From: JBBQTQ01 sp038213135
GTDB taxonomy: Bacteria > Actinomycetota > Thermoleophilia > Gaiellales > Gaiellaceae
NCBI GenBank assembly: GCA_038213135.1
Contig: JBBQTQ010000034.1
Span: 1 to 26,528 of the forward strand
DNA length: 26,528 nucleotides
Direction: 5' to 3'
The notes under the pieces are model-generated. The model had not been told where the DNA came from and did no database searches. It worked only from the letters and a program-made list of their open reading frames with translations. Position 1 is the first letter of the stretch; the number at the start of each line of letters is the position of its first letter. A program made the position numbers and the translations under genes. Below are positions 14,455-22,001 of this stretch, piece after piece.

Positions 14455-17000
14455 CCCTCGTCGCGCTGCGCGCCCTCTGGGGCCGCAAGCTCCGCACGTT
14501 CCTCACCGGCTTCGCGATCGTCCTCGGCGTCGCGACGGTCACCGGCACGTACATCCTCACCGACTCGATCAAGGACGCCTTCAACTCGATCTTCCAGACG
14601 ATTTACGTCGGCACCGACGCCTCGATCACCGGCCTGTCGGCGATCGACCAGAACTCGACGACGAACCTGCCGCCGTTCGACGAGTCGCTGCTCGCGAAGG
14701 TGAAAGCGCTGCCCGCGGTTGCCGCTGCGGTCGGCGGGGTCGGCGGCGAGGCGAACCTGATCGACAAGAACGGCAAGGTGATCAGCTTCGGCGGGGCGCC
14801 CCACATCGGCTTCTCGCTCGACCCGACCCAGGCGCGCTTCAACTCGATCGTCCTGAAGCATGGCAACTGGCCCGGTGCGAACGAGGTGGCGATCGACACC
14901 GGCACCGCAGCCAAGAAGAGCATCCATCCGGGCGACGCGATCCGCGTCCAGGGCCAGGGGCCGGCGCTGCGGGTGCGCGTCTCGGGCCTGTTCGTGTTCA
15001 CGAGCAAGGGCAACATCGGCGGCGCGACGCTCAGCGCGTTCAACCTGGCGACCGCACAGCGGCTCTTCGGCAAGCAGCGCAAGCTCGACGAGATCCGCGT
15101 CGCGCACAAGTCGAACTACACGGAGGCGCAGCTGCTCGGCGAGATCCGGCAGATCCTGCCGCCCGCGACCAAGGTGCGCACCGGTGCGCAGCAGGCTCAG
15201 GAGGCCGGCAAGGAGACGCAGAACTTCGTCAACTTCCTGCAGTCGTTCCTGCTCGCCTTCGGCGGCATCGCGCTCTTCGTCGGCTCGTTCGTGATCGCCA
15301 ACTCGCTCTCGATCACGATCGCCCAGCGGACGCGCGAGTTCGCGACGCTGCGAACGATCGGCGCCTCGCGCCGGCAGATCATGCGAGCCGTGCTCGTCGA
15401 AGCGACGGCGATCGGCGTGCTCGCGTCGGTGATCGGATTGGCGCTCGGGCTGCTCCTCGCGAAGGGGCTGTTTGCACTGTTCGGCGCCCTCGGCTTCACG
15501 CTCCCGAACAGCGGGCTCCTCTTCCAGGGCCGCACGGTGATCGTCGGGCTGATCGTCGGGATCCTCGTCACGGTGGTCGCCAGCCTGCGCCCCGCGCTAC
15601 GCGCGACCCGCGTGCCGCCGATCGCCGCCGTCCGCGAGGGCACGACGCTGCCGCCCGGCCGGTTCGCACGCTTCCGCGTGCTCGGCTCGAGCGTGCTCGC
15701 GATCCTCGGCTTCCTGCTGCTCGCGATCGGCCTGTTCGTCAGTGGGCTCTCGACGACCGGGGTGCTCCTCTTCATGGGTGTCGGTGCGCTGCTCGTCTTC
15801 TTCGGCGTCGCGCTCTTCTCGTCGCACCTCGTGATCCCGCTCGCCGGCGCGCTCGGTGCGCCCGGGGCGCGGCTCGGCGGCCTGCCCGGCACGCTCGCGC
15901 GCGAGAACACGCAGCGCAATCCGCAGCGGACCGGGTCGACGGCGGCCGCGCTGATGATCGGCCTCGCGCTCGTCACGCTCGTGGCGATGCTCGCCGCGGG
16001 GATCCGCAACTCGTTCTTCAGCGCGGTCGACAAGATCTGGCAGACCGACTACGCCGTCACGGCCCAGAACAACTTCGCGCCGATCCCGATCCAGGTTGGC
16101 AGCTCGCTGAAAGGCGTCGCCGGCGTGAAGGACGTCGTCGGCGTCCGTGCCGGCGAGGCGCGTTTCGTCGGCGGCAAGCACCAGCTGACCGGTGTCGGCC
16201 CCGGCGCGAGCCGCGTCTTCCACCTCGACTGGACGCAGGGCTCGCAAGCCGTGCTCGACTCGCTCGGCTCGAACGGCGCCTTCACGGACAAGGACTTCGC
16301 GAAGAAGCACCACCTGAGCGTCGGCTCGACGGTCTCGCTGCTCGTGCCCGGCGGCCAGCAGCGGACGTTCTCGATCCGCGGAATCTTCAAGCCGCCGGCC
16401 GGAGGGTCGCCCTTCGCGCCGCTCACGATCGGGAGCTCCACGTTCGACCAGCTCTTCAACGACCCGCACGACCTGTTCGTGTTCGTGACGATGCAAGGCG
16501 GCGTCTCCGCGGCGAACACGCGGGTGCTCGACCAGGCGCTCGAGACCTTCCCGAACGCCAAGGTCGCCACCCGCGAGCAGTTCAAGCAGAACCAGGCGAG
16601 CGGCCTGACCTCGGTGCTGAACATCCTCTACGTGCTGCTGGCGCTCTCCGTGGTCGTCTCACTGTTCGGGATCGTGAACACGCTCGTCCTGACGGTCTTC
16701 GAGCGCACGCGCGAGCTCGGGATGCTGCGCGCGATCGGGATGACCCGGCGCCAGGTGCGCCGCATGATCCGTTACGAGAGCGTGATCACCGCCCTGATCG
16801 GCGCAGTGATCGGGATCGTGCTCGGGATCGTGCTGGCCCTGCTGTTGATCGCCCGTGTCGACTTCATCACCGTCGCCTGGCCGATCGGGACGCTGTTCGT
16901 CTTCGTGCTCGTCGCGCTCGTCGCGGGTCTGCTCGCGGCGATCCTGCCGGCGCGGCGCGCCGCGCGGCTGAACGTGCTCGAAGCGCTGCAATACGAATAG
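14451..17000 (+). CDS. FtsX-like ABC transporter permease
   Basis: An 849-residue membrane protein with an N-terminal helix (about 18-36) and a first extracellular MacB-type domain (about 40-255). A first FtsX domain follows with three helices (about 260-397, containing the REFATLRTIGASRRQI coupling loop), then a central block of additional helices (about 408-520). A second extracellular domain (about 530-715) leads to a second FtsX domain (about 722-849, with RELGMLRAIGMTRRQV). This duplicated layout is usual for actinobacterial MacB-like permeases. It is translationally coupled to the ATPase and no separate membrane-fusion protein is nearby, as expected in a single-membrane organism. Substrate unknown. 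Confidence 0.94.
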   Translation: MTLVALRALWGRKLRTFLTGFAIVLGVATVTGTYILTDSIKDAFNSIFQTIYVGTDASITGLSAIDQNSTTNLPPFDESLLAKVKALPAVAAAVGGVGGEANLIDKNGKVISFGGAPHIGFSLDPTQARFNSIVLKHGNWPGANEVAIDTGTAAKKSIHPGDAIRVQGQGPALRVRVSGLFVFTSKGNIGGATLSAFNLATAQRLFGKQRKLDEIRVAHKSNYTEAQLLGEIRQILPPATKVRTGAQQAQEAGKETQNFVNFLQSFLLAFGGIALFVGSFVIANSLSITIAQRTREFATLRTIGASRRQIMRAVLVEATAIGVLASVIGLALGLLLAKGLFALFGALGFTLPNSGLLFQGRTVIVGLIVGILVTVVASLRPALRATRVPPIAAVREGTTLPPGRFARFRVLGSSVLAILGFLLLAIGLFVSGLSTTGVLLFMGVGALLVFFGVALFSSHLVIPLAGALGAPGARLGGLPGTLARENTQRNPQRTGSTAAALMIGLALVTLVAMLAAGIRNSFFSAVDKIWQTDYAVTAQNNFAPIPIQVGSSLKGVAGVKDVVGVRAGEARFVGGKHQLTGVGPGASRVFHLDWTQGSQAVLDSLGSNGAFTDKDFAKKHHLSVGSTVSLLVPGGQQRTFSIRGIFKPPAGGSPFAPLTIGSSTFDQLFNDPHDLFVFVTMQGGVSAANTRVLDQALETFPNAKVATREQFKQNQASGLTSVLNILYVLLALSVVVSLFGIVNTLVLTVFERTRELGMLRAIGMTRRQVRRMIRYESVITALIGAVIGIVLGIVLALLLIARVDFITVAWPIGTLFVFVLVALVAGLLAAILPARRAARLNVLEALQYE

Positions 17001-17034
17001 AGACCTCCTGCGAGGCAGTGGGTCAGCTGAGACC

Positions 17035-17067
17035 GAGGGACAGGCCTCGTTCACAGGCCTGTCCCTC
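17035..17067. repeat. Stem-loop repeat, copy 1
   Basis: Perfect 13-bp inverted repeat GAGGGACAGGCCT/AGGCCTGTCCCTC around a 7-nt loop (CGTTCAC), 35 nt after the permease stop. The same stem with a different loop occurs at 23528-23560. It may terminate the permease transcript, though no T-run follows, and it directly abuts the truncated AHSA1-like remnant. Confidence 0.9.
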
Positions 17068-17078
17068 ACCCCACCTCG

Positions 17079-17330
17079 TTGGATGAGGAAGTGCCCCACG
17101 TTGACATGTGGCGCTCGCTCTACAACCCTGAGCTGGCCGTGGAGCCCCACAGCCGTGTCACGTGGGAGATCAAGTCGGGCGAGAGCGGCGTCAGCCTGCT
17201 CCGCGTGATCCACGACGAGCTCGCCGACTCACCGAGGACCGCGGGCAATGTCTACGGGACCGGCTGGATGGAGGTGCTCAGCGGCCTGAAGACGCTGCTC
17301 GAGACCGGCGAGCCGCTACGGGCCCGCTAG
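17079..17330 (+). pseudogene. C-terminal remnant of an AHSA1/SRPBCC-domain protein
   Basis: The 83-residue frame matches only the last half of AHSA1-type SRPBCC proteins: LYNPELAVEPHSRVTWEI, LLRVIHDEL, and TGWMEVLSGLKTLLETGEPL. Complete members are about 140-160 residues and begin with a ligand-pocket N-terminal half that is absent here in all three plus-strand frames; a stem-loop repeat lies where it should be. The TTG at 17079 and ATG at 17083 region shows no good ribosome-binding site. I read it as a truncated gene, though a shortened expressed product cannot be excluded. Its 3' end overlaps the opposite-strand small ORF by 15 bp. Confidence 0.65.
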
Positions 17331-17555
17331 AAAGGCGCGGAACTCCTGCGGGGTGAGCAGCCGCCGGCCCAGCTCCTGCGCCGGCGGCACCGCCTCGCGG
17401 GCAACCCGCAGCACGGTCTCCGGACTGTCCGAGAACGGCGCCTTGATCTTGCTTCCCTTCAGCAGCGCCTTCGTCGGCTTCGGCGTCGAGTAGGCCGCGA
17501 GGTGCGCTTCGGAGTAGCCCTTGGCGCGGAGCGCCTCGTTCGCCTCGTCGATCAT
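17316..17555 (-). CDS. Small unknown protein coupled to gatB
   Basis: A 79-residue product I do not recognise. The N-terminal half is a likely helix (MIDEANEALRAKGYSEAHLA), the centre is Lys/Pro-rich (TPKPTKALLKGSKIKAP), and the C-terminal half is helical and ends LLTPQEFRAFLAGP. No signal peptide or membrane segment. Its ATG (17553-17555) overlaps the gatB stop as ATGA, and it has the codon use of its neighbours, which argues that it is a real translated gene. A role connected with tRNA amidation or simply a neighbour effect are both possible. Confidence 0.65.
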   Translation of the reverse strand: MIDEANEALRAKGYSEAHLAAYSTPKPTKALLKGSKIKAPFSDSPETVLRVAREAVPPAQELGRRLLTPQEFRAFLAGP

Positions 17556-18943
17556 GGCCGTAGCTTCTCACGAAGCAGCTCGTTGACGGCTTGCGGGTTG
17601 GCCTTGCCGGCCGTCTCCTTCATCACCTGGCCGACGAAGAAGCCGATCAGGCTCTCCTTGCCGCCTCGGTAGGCGGCGACTTCCTGCTCGTTCGCGGCCA
17701 GGATCCGCTCGATCACCGGCTCGAGCTCGGAGGTGTCGGCGATCGCCGTGTCCTGGAGATAGGCGTCGGCGGCGCCGGGCTTGCCGATCCCGTTGGCGAG
17801 GGCATCGTCGAAGGCGGTGCGCGGGATCCGGTCGCGCGCTTCGATCAGCTTGCCGAGCTCGCCGGGATCGATCTCCGCCGGGTCGCGGCCGGCGAGCTGG
17901 TTCATCAGGACGTTCGCGACAGCGCGGCGGTCGCCGGGTACCTGCTCGTAGAGGCGGTCGAGGCCGCCGGTGACGAGGACGGTCGCCGCGTAGAAGTCGA
18001 GCTCGCGCTCCAGGCGGCGCAACCGGAGGCCCGGCAGCTCCGGTAGCTCTCCACGCAGGCGCTCGACGAGCTCGGGCTCCGGCTCGAGGGGCACCAGGTC
18101 GGGCTCGGGGAAGTAGCGGTAATCCTCTGCCTCCTCCTTCGTGCGGTGCAGCGTCAGCTCGCCGGTCGCCGCATGGAAGTCGTAGGTCTCCTGCGTCACC
18201 TCCCCGCCCGACTCGTAGATCTCGATCTGGCGCGCGATCTCCGCGTCGATCCCGCGCGCGATGAAGCGAAACGAGTTCATGTTCTTCAGCTCGGTGCGAA
18301 TGCGCAGCGGGCCGCCCGGCTCGCGGACGGAGATGTTGGCGTCGCAGCGGAGCGTCCCCTTCTCCATCTCCGCGTCCGAGATGCCGAGCTCGACGACCGT
18401 CTGCCGCAACAGCTCGAGGAAGCTCTTGGCCTGCTCGGCGGAGTGGATGTCGGGCTGCGACACGATCTCGACGAGCGGCGTGCCGCCGCGGTTGAAGTCG
18501 ACGAGCGAGCGGGTGGCGCCGACGATCCGGCCGCCGGCCCCTTCGAGGTGGCGCGTTTTGGCGGCGTCCTCCTCGAGGTGCGCGCGAACGATGCCGACGT
18601 CGTGGTCGCCGTCCTCGGTCGGCACGCGAAAGGTGCCGTTCGTGCAGAGCGGCTCGTCGTACTGGGAGATCTGGTAGCCCTTCGACAGGTCCGGGTACCA
18701 GTAGTGCTTGCGGTGGAAGACCGCCCGCGCCGCGATCTCGCAGCCGAGGGCGAGGCCGAGCTTGATCGTCCACTCGACCGCCTGGCGGTTCGGCAGTGGC
18801 AGCGTCCCGGGGTGGGCCAGGCACACCGGGCAGGTGTGCGTGTTTTCCGGGTCGCCGAACGCGAGCTCGCAGCGGCAGAACATCTTCGTCCGCGTCTTCA
18901 GCTGAACGTGGACCTCGAGTCCGATGACGGGCTCCCAACTCAC
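17552..18943 (-). CDS. gatB: Asp-tRNA(Asn)/Glu-tRNA(Gln) amidotransferase subunit B
   Basis: tRNA-binding kinase subunit of GatCAB, which converts Glu-tRNA(Gln) (and often Asp-tRNA(Asn)) to the amidated form. The 463-residue protein starts WEPVIGLEVHVQL, has a zinc-site CRC...CPVC pattern (Cys23, Cys25, Cys38, Cys41), the KHYWYPDLSKGYQISQYDEP loop (split at 69-88), FNRGGTPLVEIV and RCDANISVR, and a C-terminal YqeY-like helical domain with GFFVGQVMKET. The GTG start (18941-18943) overlaps the gatA stop as GTGA. Full length and apparently intact. Confidence 0.97.
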   Translation of the reverse strand: MSWEPVIGLEVHVQLKTRTKMFCRCELAFGDPENTHTCPVCLAHPGTLPLPNRQAVEWTIKLGLALGCEIAARAVFHRKHYWYPDLSKGYQISQYDEPLCTNGTFRVPTEDGDHDVGIVRAHLEEDAAKTRHLEGAGGRIVGATRSLVDFNRGGTPLVEIVSQPDIHSAEQAKSFLELLRQTVVELGISDAEMEKGTLRCDANISVREPGGPLRIRTELKNMNSFRFIARGIDAEIARQIEIYESGGEVTQETYDFHAATGELTLHRTKEEAEDYRYFPEPDLVPLEPEPELVERLRGELPELPGLRLRRLERELDFYAATVLVTGGLDRLYEQVPGDRRAVANVLMNQLAGRDPAEIDPGELGKLIEARDRIPRTAFDDALANGIGKPGAADAYLQDTAIADTSELEPVIERILAANEQEVAAYRGGKESLIGFFVGQVMKETAGKANPQAVNELLREKLRP

Positions 18944-20337
18944 TTCAGCCGCCCAGGGACGAAGTCGAACTCAAGCGTCTGCTCGAGCGCATGGGCCGCC
19001 CGGAACAGCAGGTTCTCCGAGAACTGCGGGCCGACCAGCTGGAAGCCGACCGGCAGGCCCTCGGAGAGGCCGCAGGGGATCGAGAGGCCGGGCAGCCCGG
19101 CCATGTTCGACGGGATCGTGAGGACGTCCGAGAGGTACATGGCGATCGGATTGGCGGTGCGTGCGCCGAGCGGGAAAGCGACCGTCGGCGAGGTGGCGCT
19201 GACGAGCAGGTCGAAGTGCTCGAAGAGCGCGGCGTGCTCCTGGGCGATCAGCGTGCGCACCTTCTGCGCCTGGGCGTAGTAGGCGTCGTAGTAGCCGGAC
19301 GACAGCGCGTAGGTGCCGAGCATGATCCGGCGCTTCGGCTCGTCGCCGAAGCCCTCACTGCGTGTGCGCTCGTAGAGCTCGTCGAGCTCTTTCGCCCCGG
19401 CTGCGCGGTGGCCGTAGCGGACACCGTCGTAGCGGGCCAGGTTCGAGGAGGCCTCGGCCGGCGCGATCAGGTAGTAGCAGGCCAGGCCGTAGTCGACCGA
19501 GCGCGGCAGGCTGCACTCCCCCACCTCGGCACCCAGGTCACGGCAGAGGTCGATCGTAGCGGCGACCGAGTCGGCGACCCCGGGCTCGATCCCCTCGGCC
19601 TCGTTCAGCTCCCTGGGGACGCCGATGCGGAGCCCCTTCAGGTCGGTTGCGTTCGGGATCTCGACCGGCTCCAGCAGGTCGACGGTCGTCGAGTCGGCCG
19701 GATCGCGACCGGCGATGATCTCGTACAGGCGCGCGCAGTCGCGAACGGTCTTCGTGATCGGGCCGACCTGGTCGAGGCTTGATGCGAAGGCGACGATCCC
19801 GAAACGCGAGACGGTGCCGTAGGTCGGGCGCAGGCCGACCACGCCGCAGAGGGCGGCGGGCTGCTTGATCGAGCCACCCGTGTCGGAGCCGAGCGCCCAG
19901 GGGGCGAGCCCCGCCGCGACCGCGGCGCTGGAACCGCCGGACGAGCCGCCGGGGACGCGCGTCGGGTCCCAGGGGTTGCGCGAGGGACCGTAGGCCGAGT
20001 TCTCGGTGGACGAGCCCATCGCGAACTCGTCCATGTTGGTCTTGCCGAGAAGAGGCAGGCCGGCGTCCTTGCAGCGGCGCGCCACGGTCGAGTCGAAGAC
20101 GGGGATGTAGCCCTCGAGGATCTTCGAGCCGGCGGTCGTGGCGACGCCCTTCGTGGTGATCAGGTCCTTGAGCGCGATCGGCACGCCTTCTCCTTCGGCG
20201 TACTCGGTCGTGCAGAGGTACGCGTGGACGTCGTCCTCGCGGGCGAGGTACGCAGTGTGAAGCTCGGCAGCGGAGACCTCGCGTCTCTCGATGAGGCCGG
20301 CCGCGGCTTCGGCGGTGAGCCTGAGCGTGTCGATCAC
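18940..20337 (-). CDS. gatA: Asp-tRNA(Asn)/Glu-tRNA(Gln) amidotransferase subunit A
   Basis: Glutaminase/amidase subunit of GatCAB that releases ammonia from glutamine. The amidase-signature catalytic triad is Lys57 (ALKD), Ser132 (GGSSGGS) and Ser156 (SDTGGSIKQPA); spacing within the triad equals that of the Staphylococcus enzyme. The start is GTG at 20335-20337 with a GGAG ribosome-binding site eight bases upstream; the frame further upstream to 20502 has no conserved sequence and overlaps gatC. At 465 residues it is about 20 short, because the segment between the first helix and the catalytic lysine is reduced. All triad and substrate-loop motifs remain. Confidence 0.96.
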   Translation of the reverse strand: MIDTLRLTAEAAAGLIERREVSAAELHTAYLAREDDVHAYLCTTEYAEGEGVPIALKDLITTKGVATTAGSKILEGYIPVFDSTVARRCKDAGLPLLGKTNMDEFAMGSSTENSAYGPSRNPWDPTRVPGGSSGGSSAAVAAGLAPWALGSDTGGSIKQPAALCGVVGLRPTYGTVSRFGIVAFASSLDQVGPITKTVRDCARLYEIIAGRDPADSTTVDLLEPVEIPNATDLKGLRIGVPRELNEAEGIEPGVADSVAATIDLCRDLGAEVGECSLPRSVDYGLACYYLIAPAEASSNLARYDGVRYGHRAAGAKELDELYERTRSEGFGDEPKRRIMLGTYALSSGYYDAYYAQAQKVRTLIAQEHAALFEHFDLLVSATSPTVAFPLGARTANPIAMYLSDVLTIPSNMAGLPGLSIPCGLSEGLPVGFQLVGPQFSENLLFRAAHALEQTLEFDFVPGRLK

Positions 20338-20343
20338 GCGACC

Positions 20344-20434
20344 AACTCCGTAACTGCCCCCAGGGGCCCCCCAGGACCCCTGCAGAAAGCGTAGCCAGGC
20401 AAACGCGACGTGTCTGTGCCGGAAGTGTGTCGAT
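20344..20434 (-). other. gatC-gatA spacer with GC-rich hairpin
   Basis: Unlike the tight junctions elsewhere, gatC and gatA are separated by 97 nt. A GC-rich stem CAGGGG/CCCCTG (about 20361-20382) could form in the mRNA 25-45 nt before the gatA start. No T-run follows, so it is more likely a processing or translation-control structure than a terminator. No coding capacity seen. Confidence 0.4.
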
Positions 20435-20725
20435 TCACAGCGCGGCCCTCGACGGGACGCCGAAGGCGCCGTCCTGCGGGTCGGGCGCGTTCGCGAGTGC
20501 ATCTTCGCGCGAAAGGGACGGCGCCGGCTCGTCCTCCGAAAGGATGTTCACGAGATCGAGCGGGTGCGCGGTCGGCTCGATCGCCTCGAGATCGAGCTCC
20601 GAGACCTTGCCGACCGCCTCGAGGATCGCGCTCAGCTGCTCGCGAAAGCGCTCGACGTCCTCGTCGCTCAGCGCCAGCCGGGCGAGCCGGGCGACGTGCA
20701 GTACCTCTTCTCTGGAAATTGCCAT
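20435..20725 (-). CDS. gatC: Asp-tRNA(Asn)/Glu-tRNA(Gln) amidotransferase subunit C
   Basis: Small subunit that stabilises GatA-GatB. The 96-residue product has ISREEVLHVARLARLALSDED at the N-terminus and a C-terminal PAPSLSREDALANAPD, both typical of GatC. Two in-frame ATGs occur. The second (20723-20725) is chosen because GAGG lies nine bases upstream of it, whereas for the first (20732-20734) that same GAGG touches the start codon. An intrinsic terminator lies only 15 nt upstream of the start, so the source of gat operon transcription is unclear. Confidence 0.94.
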   Translation of the reverse strand: MAISREEVLHVARLARLALSDEDVERFREQLSAILEAVGKVSELDLEAIEPTAHPLDLVNILSEDEPAPSLSREDALANAPDPQDGAFGVPSRAAL

Positions 20726-20739
20726 CCGATTCATCCTCG

Positions 20740-20767
20740 CAAATAGAAAGGCCCCCTTTCGGGGGCC
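20740..20767 (-). terminator. Intrinsic terminator of cspA
   Basis: Minus strand GGCCCCC-GAAA-GGGGGCC (20750-20767) is a perfect 7-bp stem with a GAAA tetraloop followed by CTTTCTATTT. It ends the cspA transcript and sits directly before the gatC ribosome-binding site. Confidence 0.9.
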
Positions 20768-20794
20768 CTGGTCTTGGTTCCGAAAGGGAAAGCG

Positions 20795-20995
20795 TCAGAT
20801 GGCGACGACGTTCGCAGCCTGCAGGCCCTTTTGGCCTTGCACGATTTCGAACTCGACGCGCTGACCCTCGGTCAGCGTCTTGTAGCCCTCCATCCCGATC
20901 GCGGAGAAGTGGACGAACACGTCCTCTCCCTGCTCACGCTCGATGAAGCCGTAGCCCTTCTCGTTCGAGAACCACTTCACGGTGCCCTGCGCCAA
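20795..20995 (-). CDS. cspA: Cold-shock protein (CspA family)
   Basis: A 66-residue single OB-fold nucleic-acid-binding protein. RNP1 is KGYGFIE (13-19), RNP2 is DVFVHF (25-30); both are intact. It acts as an RNA chaperone; in actinobacteria such short Csps are often constitutive as well as cold-induced. The start is TTG at 20993-20995, with an excellent ribosome-binding site AAGGAGGA (21001-21008) five bases upstream. It has its own promoter and terminator and so is probably monocistronic. Confidence 0.96.
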   Translation of the reverse strand: MAQGTVKWFSNEKGYGFIEREQGEDVFVHFSAIGMEGYKTLTEGQRVEFEIVQGQKGLQAANVVAI

Positions 20996-21020
20996 CGAGT
21001 TCCTCCTTCAACAACGTGAA

Positions 21021-21037
21021 CGACGGTCGCGCCGTCG
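21021..21037 (-). promoter_or_regulatory. Hairpin in the cspA 5' UTR
   Basis: CGACGG/CCGTCG with a 5-nt loop forms a stem 12 bases upstream of the cspA ribosome-binding site in a leader of about 58 nt. Structured 5' leaders control cold-shock mRNA stability and translation in other bacteria, so a temperature-responsive role is possible here. Confidence 0.45.
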
Positions 21038-21060
21038 CGCCAACTGAGCCAAACGCGCGG

Positions 21061-21089
21061 ACTGTAACGCCCTCCGTGGACGAACGCAA
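21061..21089 (-). promoter_or_regulatory. cspA promoter
   Basis: Minus strand TTGCGT (21084-21089), 17-nt spacer, TACAGT (21061-21066). Spacing is ideal and the -10 is strong. Predicted start about 21054. Confidence 0.65.
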
Positions 21090-21097
21090 GACCCCCG

Positions 21098-21931
21098 TCA
21101 GCCGCGTCGCAGGCGCGCGGCGATCACCGTATTTCGCAGCAGCATCGCGATCGTCAGCGGGCCGACCCCGCCGGGTACCGGCGTCAGATACCCCGCCCGC
21201 TCCGCGACTCCCGAATCGACGTCGCCGACGAGGCCCGAGTCGGTCCGCGTGATGCCGACGTCGACCACCGCGGCACCCTGTTTCACCATCTCGACGGTGA
21301 GGATTCCCGGGTTGCCGACCGCCGCGACTACGACGTCTGCATCAGACGTGTACCTCGCGAGGTCGTCCGTGCGTGAGTGACAGACGGTCACCGTCGCGTT
21401 GGCCGAAAGCAAGAGCTGCGCGACCGGCTTGCCCACGATCGCGCTCCGCCCGAGCACGACCGCGCGCGCGCCCTCGAGCTCGACGCCGTACTCGGCGAGC
21501 AGCGCCATGATTCCGAGCGGCGTCGCGGGCACGAGCGTCGGGCAGCCGAGATAGAGCCGGCCGGCGTTGAGCGGATGCAAGCCGTCCACGTCCTTGGCCG
21601 GATCGAGCGTGAGCAGAACCTTCGCCTCGTCGACCTGCGGCGGCAGTGGCAGCTGGACGAGCACCCCGTCGATCTCGTCGTCGGCGTTCAGGCCGGCGAC
21701 CGTCGCGAGCACCTCGTCGTGGGTCGTACTGGCGGCGAGCCGCACGTCGACCGCACGGAAACCTGCCTCCGTCGCCGCCTTGTGCTTGTGCCCGATGTAG
21801 ACCTCGGAGGCCGGATCGTCACCGACGAGCACGGTCGCGAGCGCGACGCCGCCGAGCTCGCGTGCCTCCCGCGCCGCCCGCTCACGGATCCTCCCGGCCA
21901 GAGGACCCCCCGCCATCACGACAGCCGTCAT
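21098..21931 (-). CDS. folD: Methylenetetrahydrofolate dehydrogenase/cyclohydrolase
   Basis: Bifunctional enzyme of one-carbon metabolism: oxidises 5,10-methylene-THF with NADP+ and hydrolyses methenyl-THF to 10-formyl-THF. The protein (277 residues) has VLVGDDPASEVYIGHK (catalytic Lys in the YxxxK motif), DGVLVQLPLP, PAKDVDGLHPLNAGRL, the GRSAIVGKPVAQLL cofactor signature, and PVPGGVGPLTIAML near the end. ATG at 21929-21931 is preferred over the upstream TTG (21940) and the later ATG because MTAVVMAGGPLAG aligns with usual FolD N-termini. A possible -10 TAACGT (21940-21945) lies eight bases upstream, so the leader is very short. Ends 9 nt before the -35 of the cspA promoter. Confidence 0.96.
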   Translation of the reverse strand: MTAVVMAGGPLAGRIRERAAREARELGGVALATVLVGDDPASEVYIGHKHKAATEAGFRAVDVRLAASTTHDEVLATVAGLNADDEIDGVLVQLPLPPQVDEAKVLLTLDPAKDVDGLHPLNAGRLYLGCPTLVPATPLGIMALLAEYGVELEGARAVVLGRSAIVGKPVAQLLLSANATVTVCHSRTDDLARYTSDADVVVAAVGNPGILTVEMVKQGAAVVDVGITRTDSGLVGDVDSGVAERAGYLTPVPGGVGPLTIAMLLRNTVIAARLRRG

Positions 21932-21939
21932 CCAGAACA

Positions 21940-21967
21940 ACGTTAACCCGGCTTCGCGTTAAACCGG
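21940..21967. promoter_or_regulatory. Direct repeat between folD and the PASTA gene
   Basis: CGTTAACCCGG (21941-21951) and CGTTAAACCGG (21957-21967) are 11-base direct repeats with one mismatch and a 16-base period, followed by the palindrome AACCGGTT. The first copy overlaps the likely folD -10. They may be a regulator-binding site shared by the divergent genes. Confidence 0.4.
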
Positions 21968-22001
21968 TTGGAAACCGCCGCGCAAGGGCAGACGACTCTT
22001 C

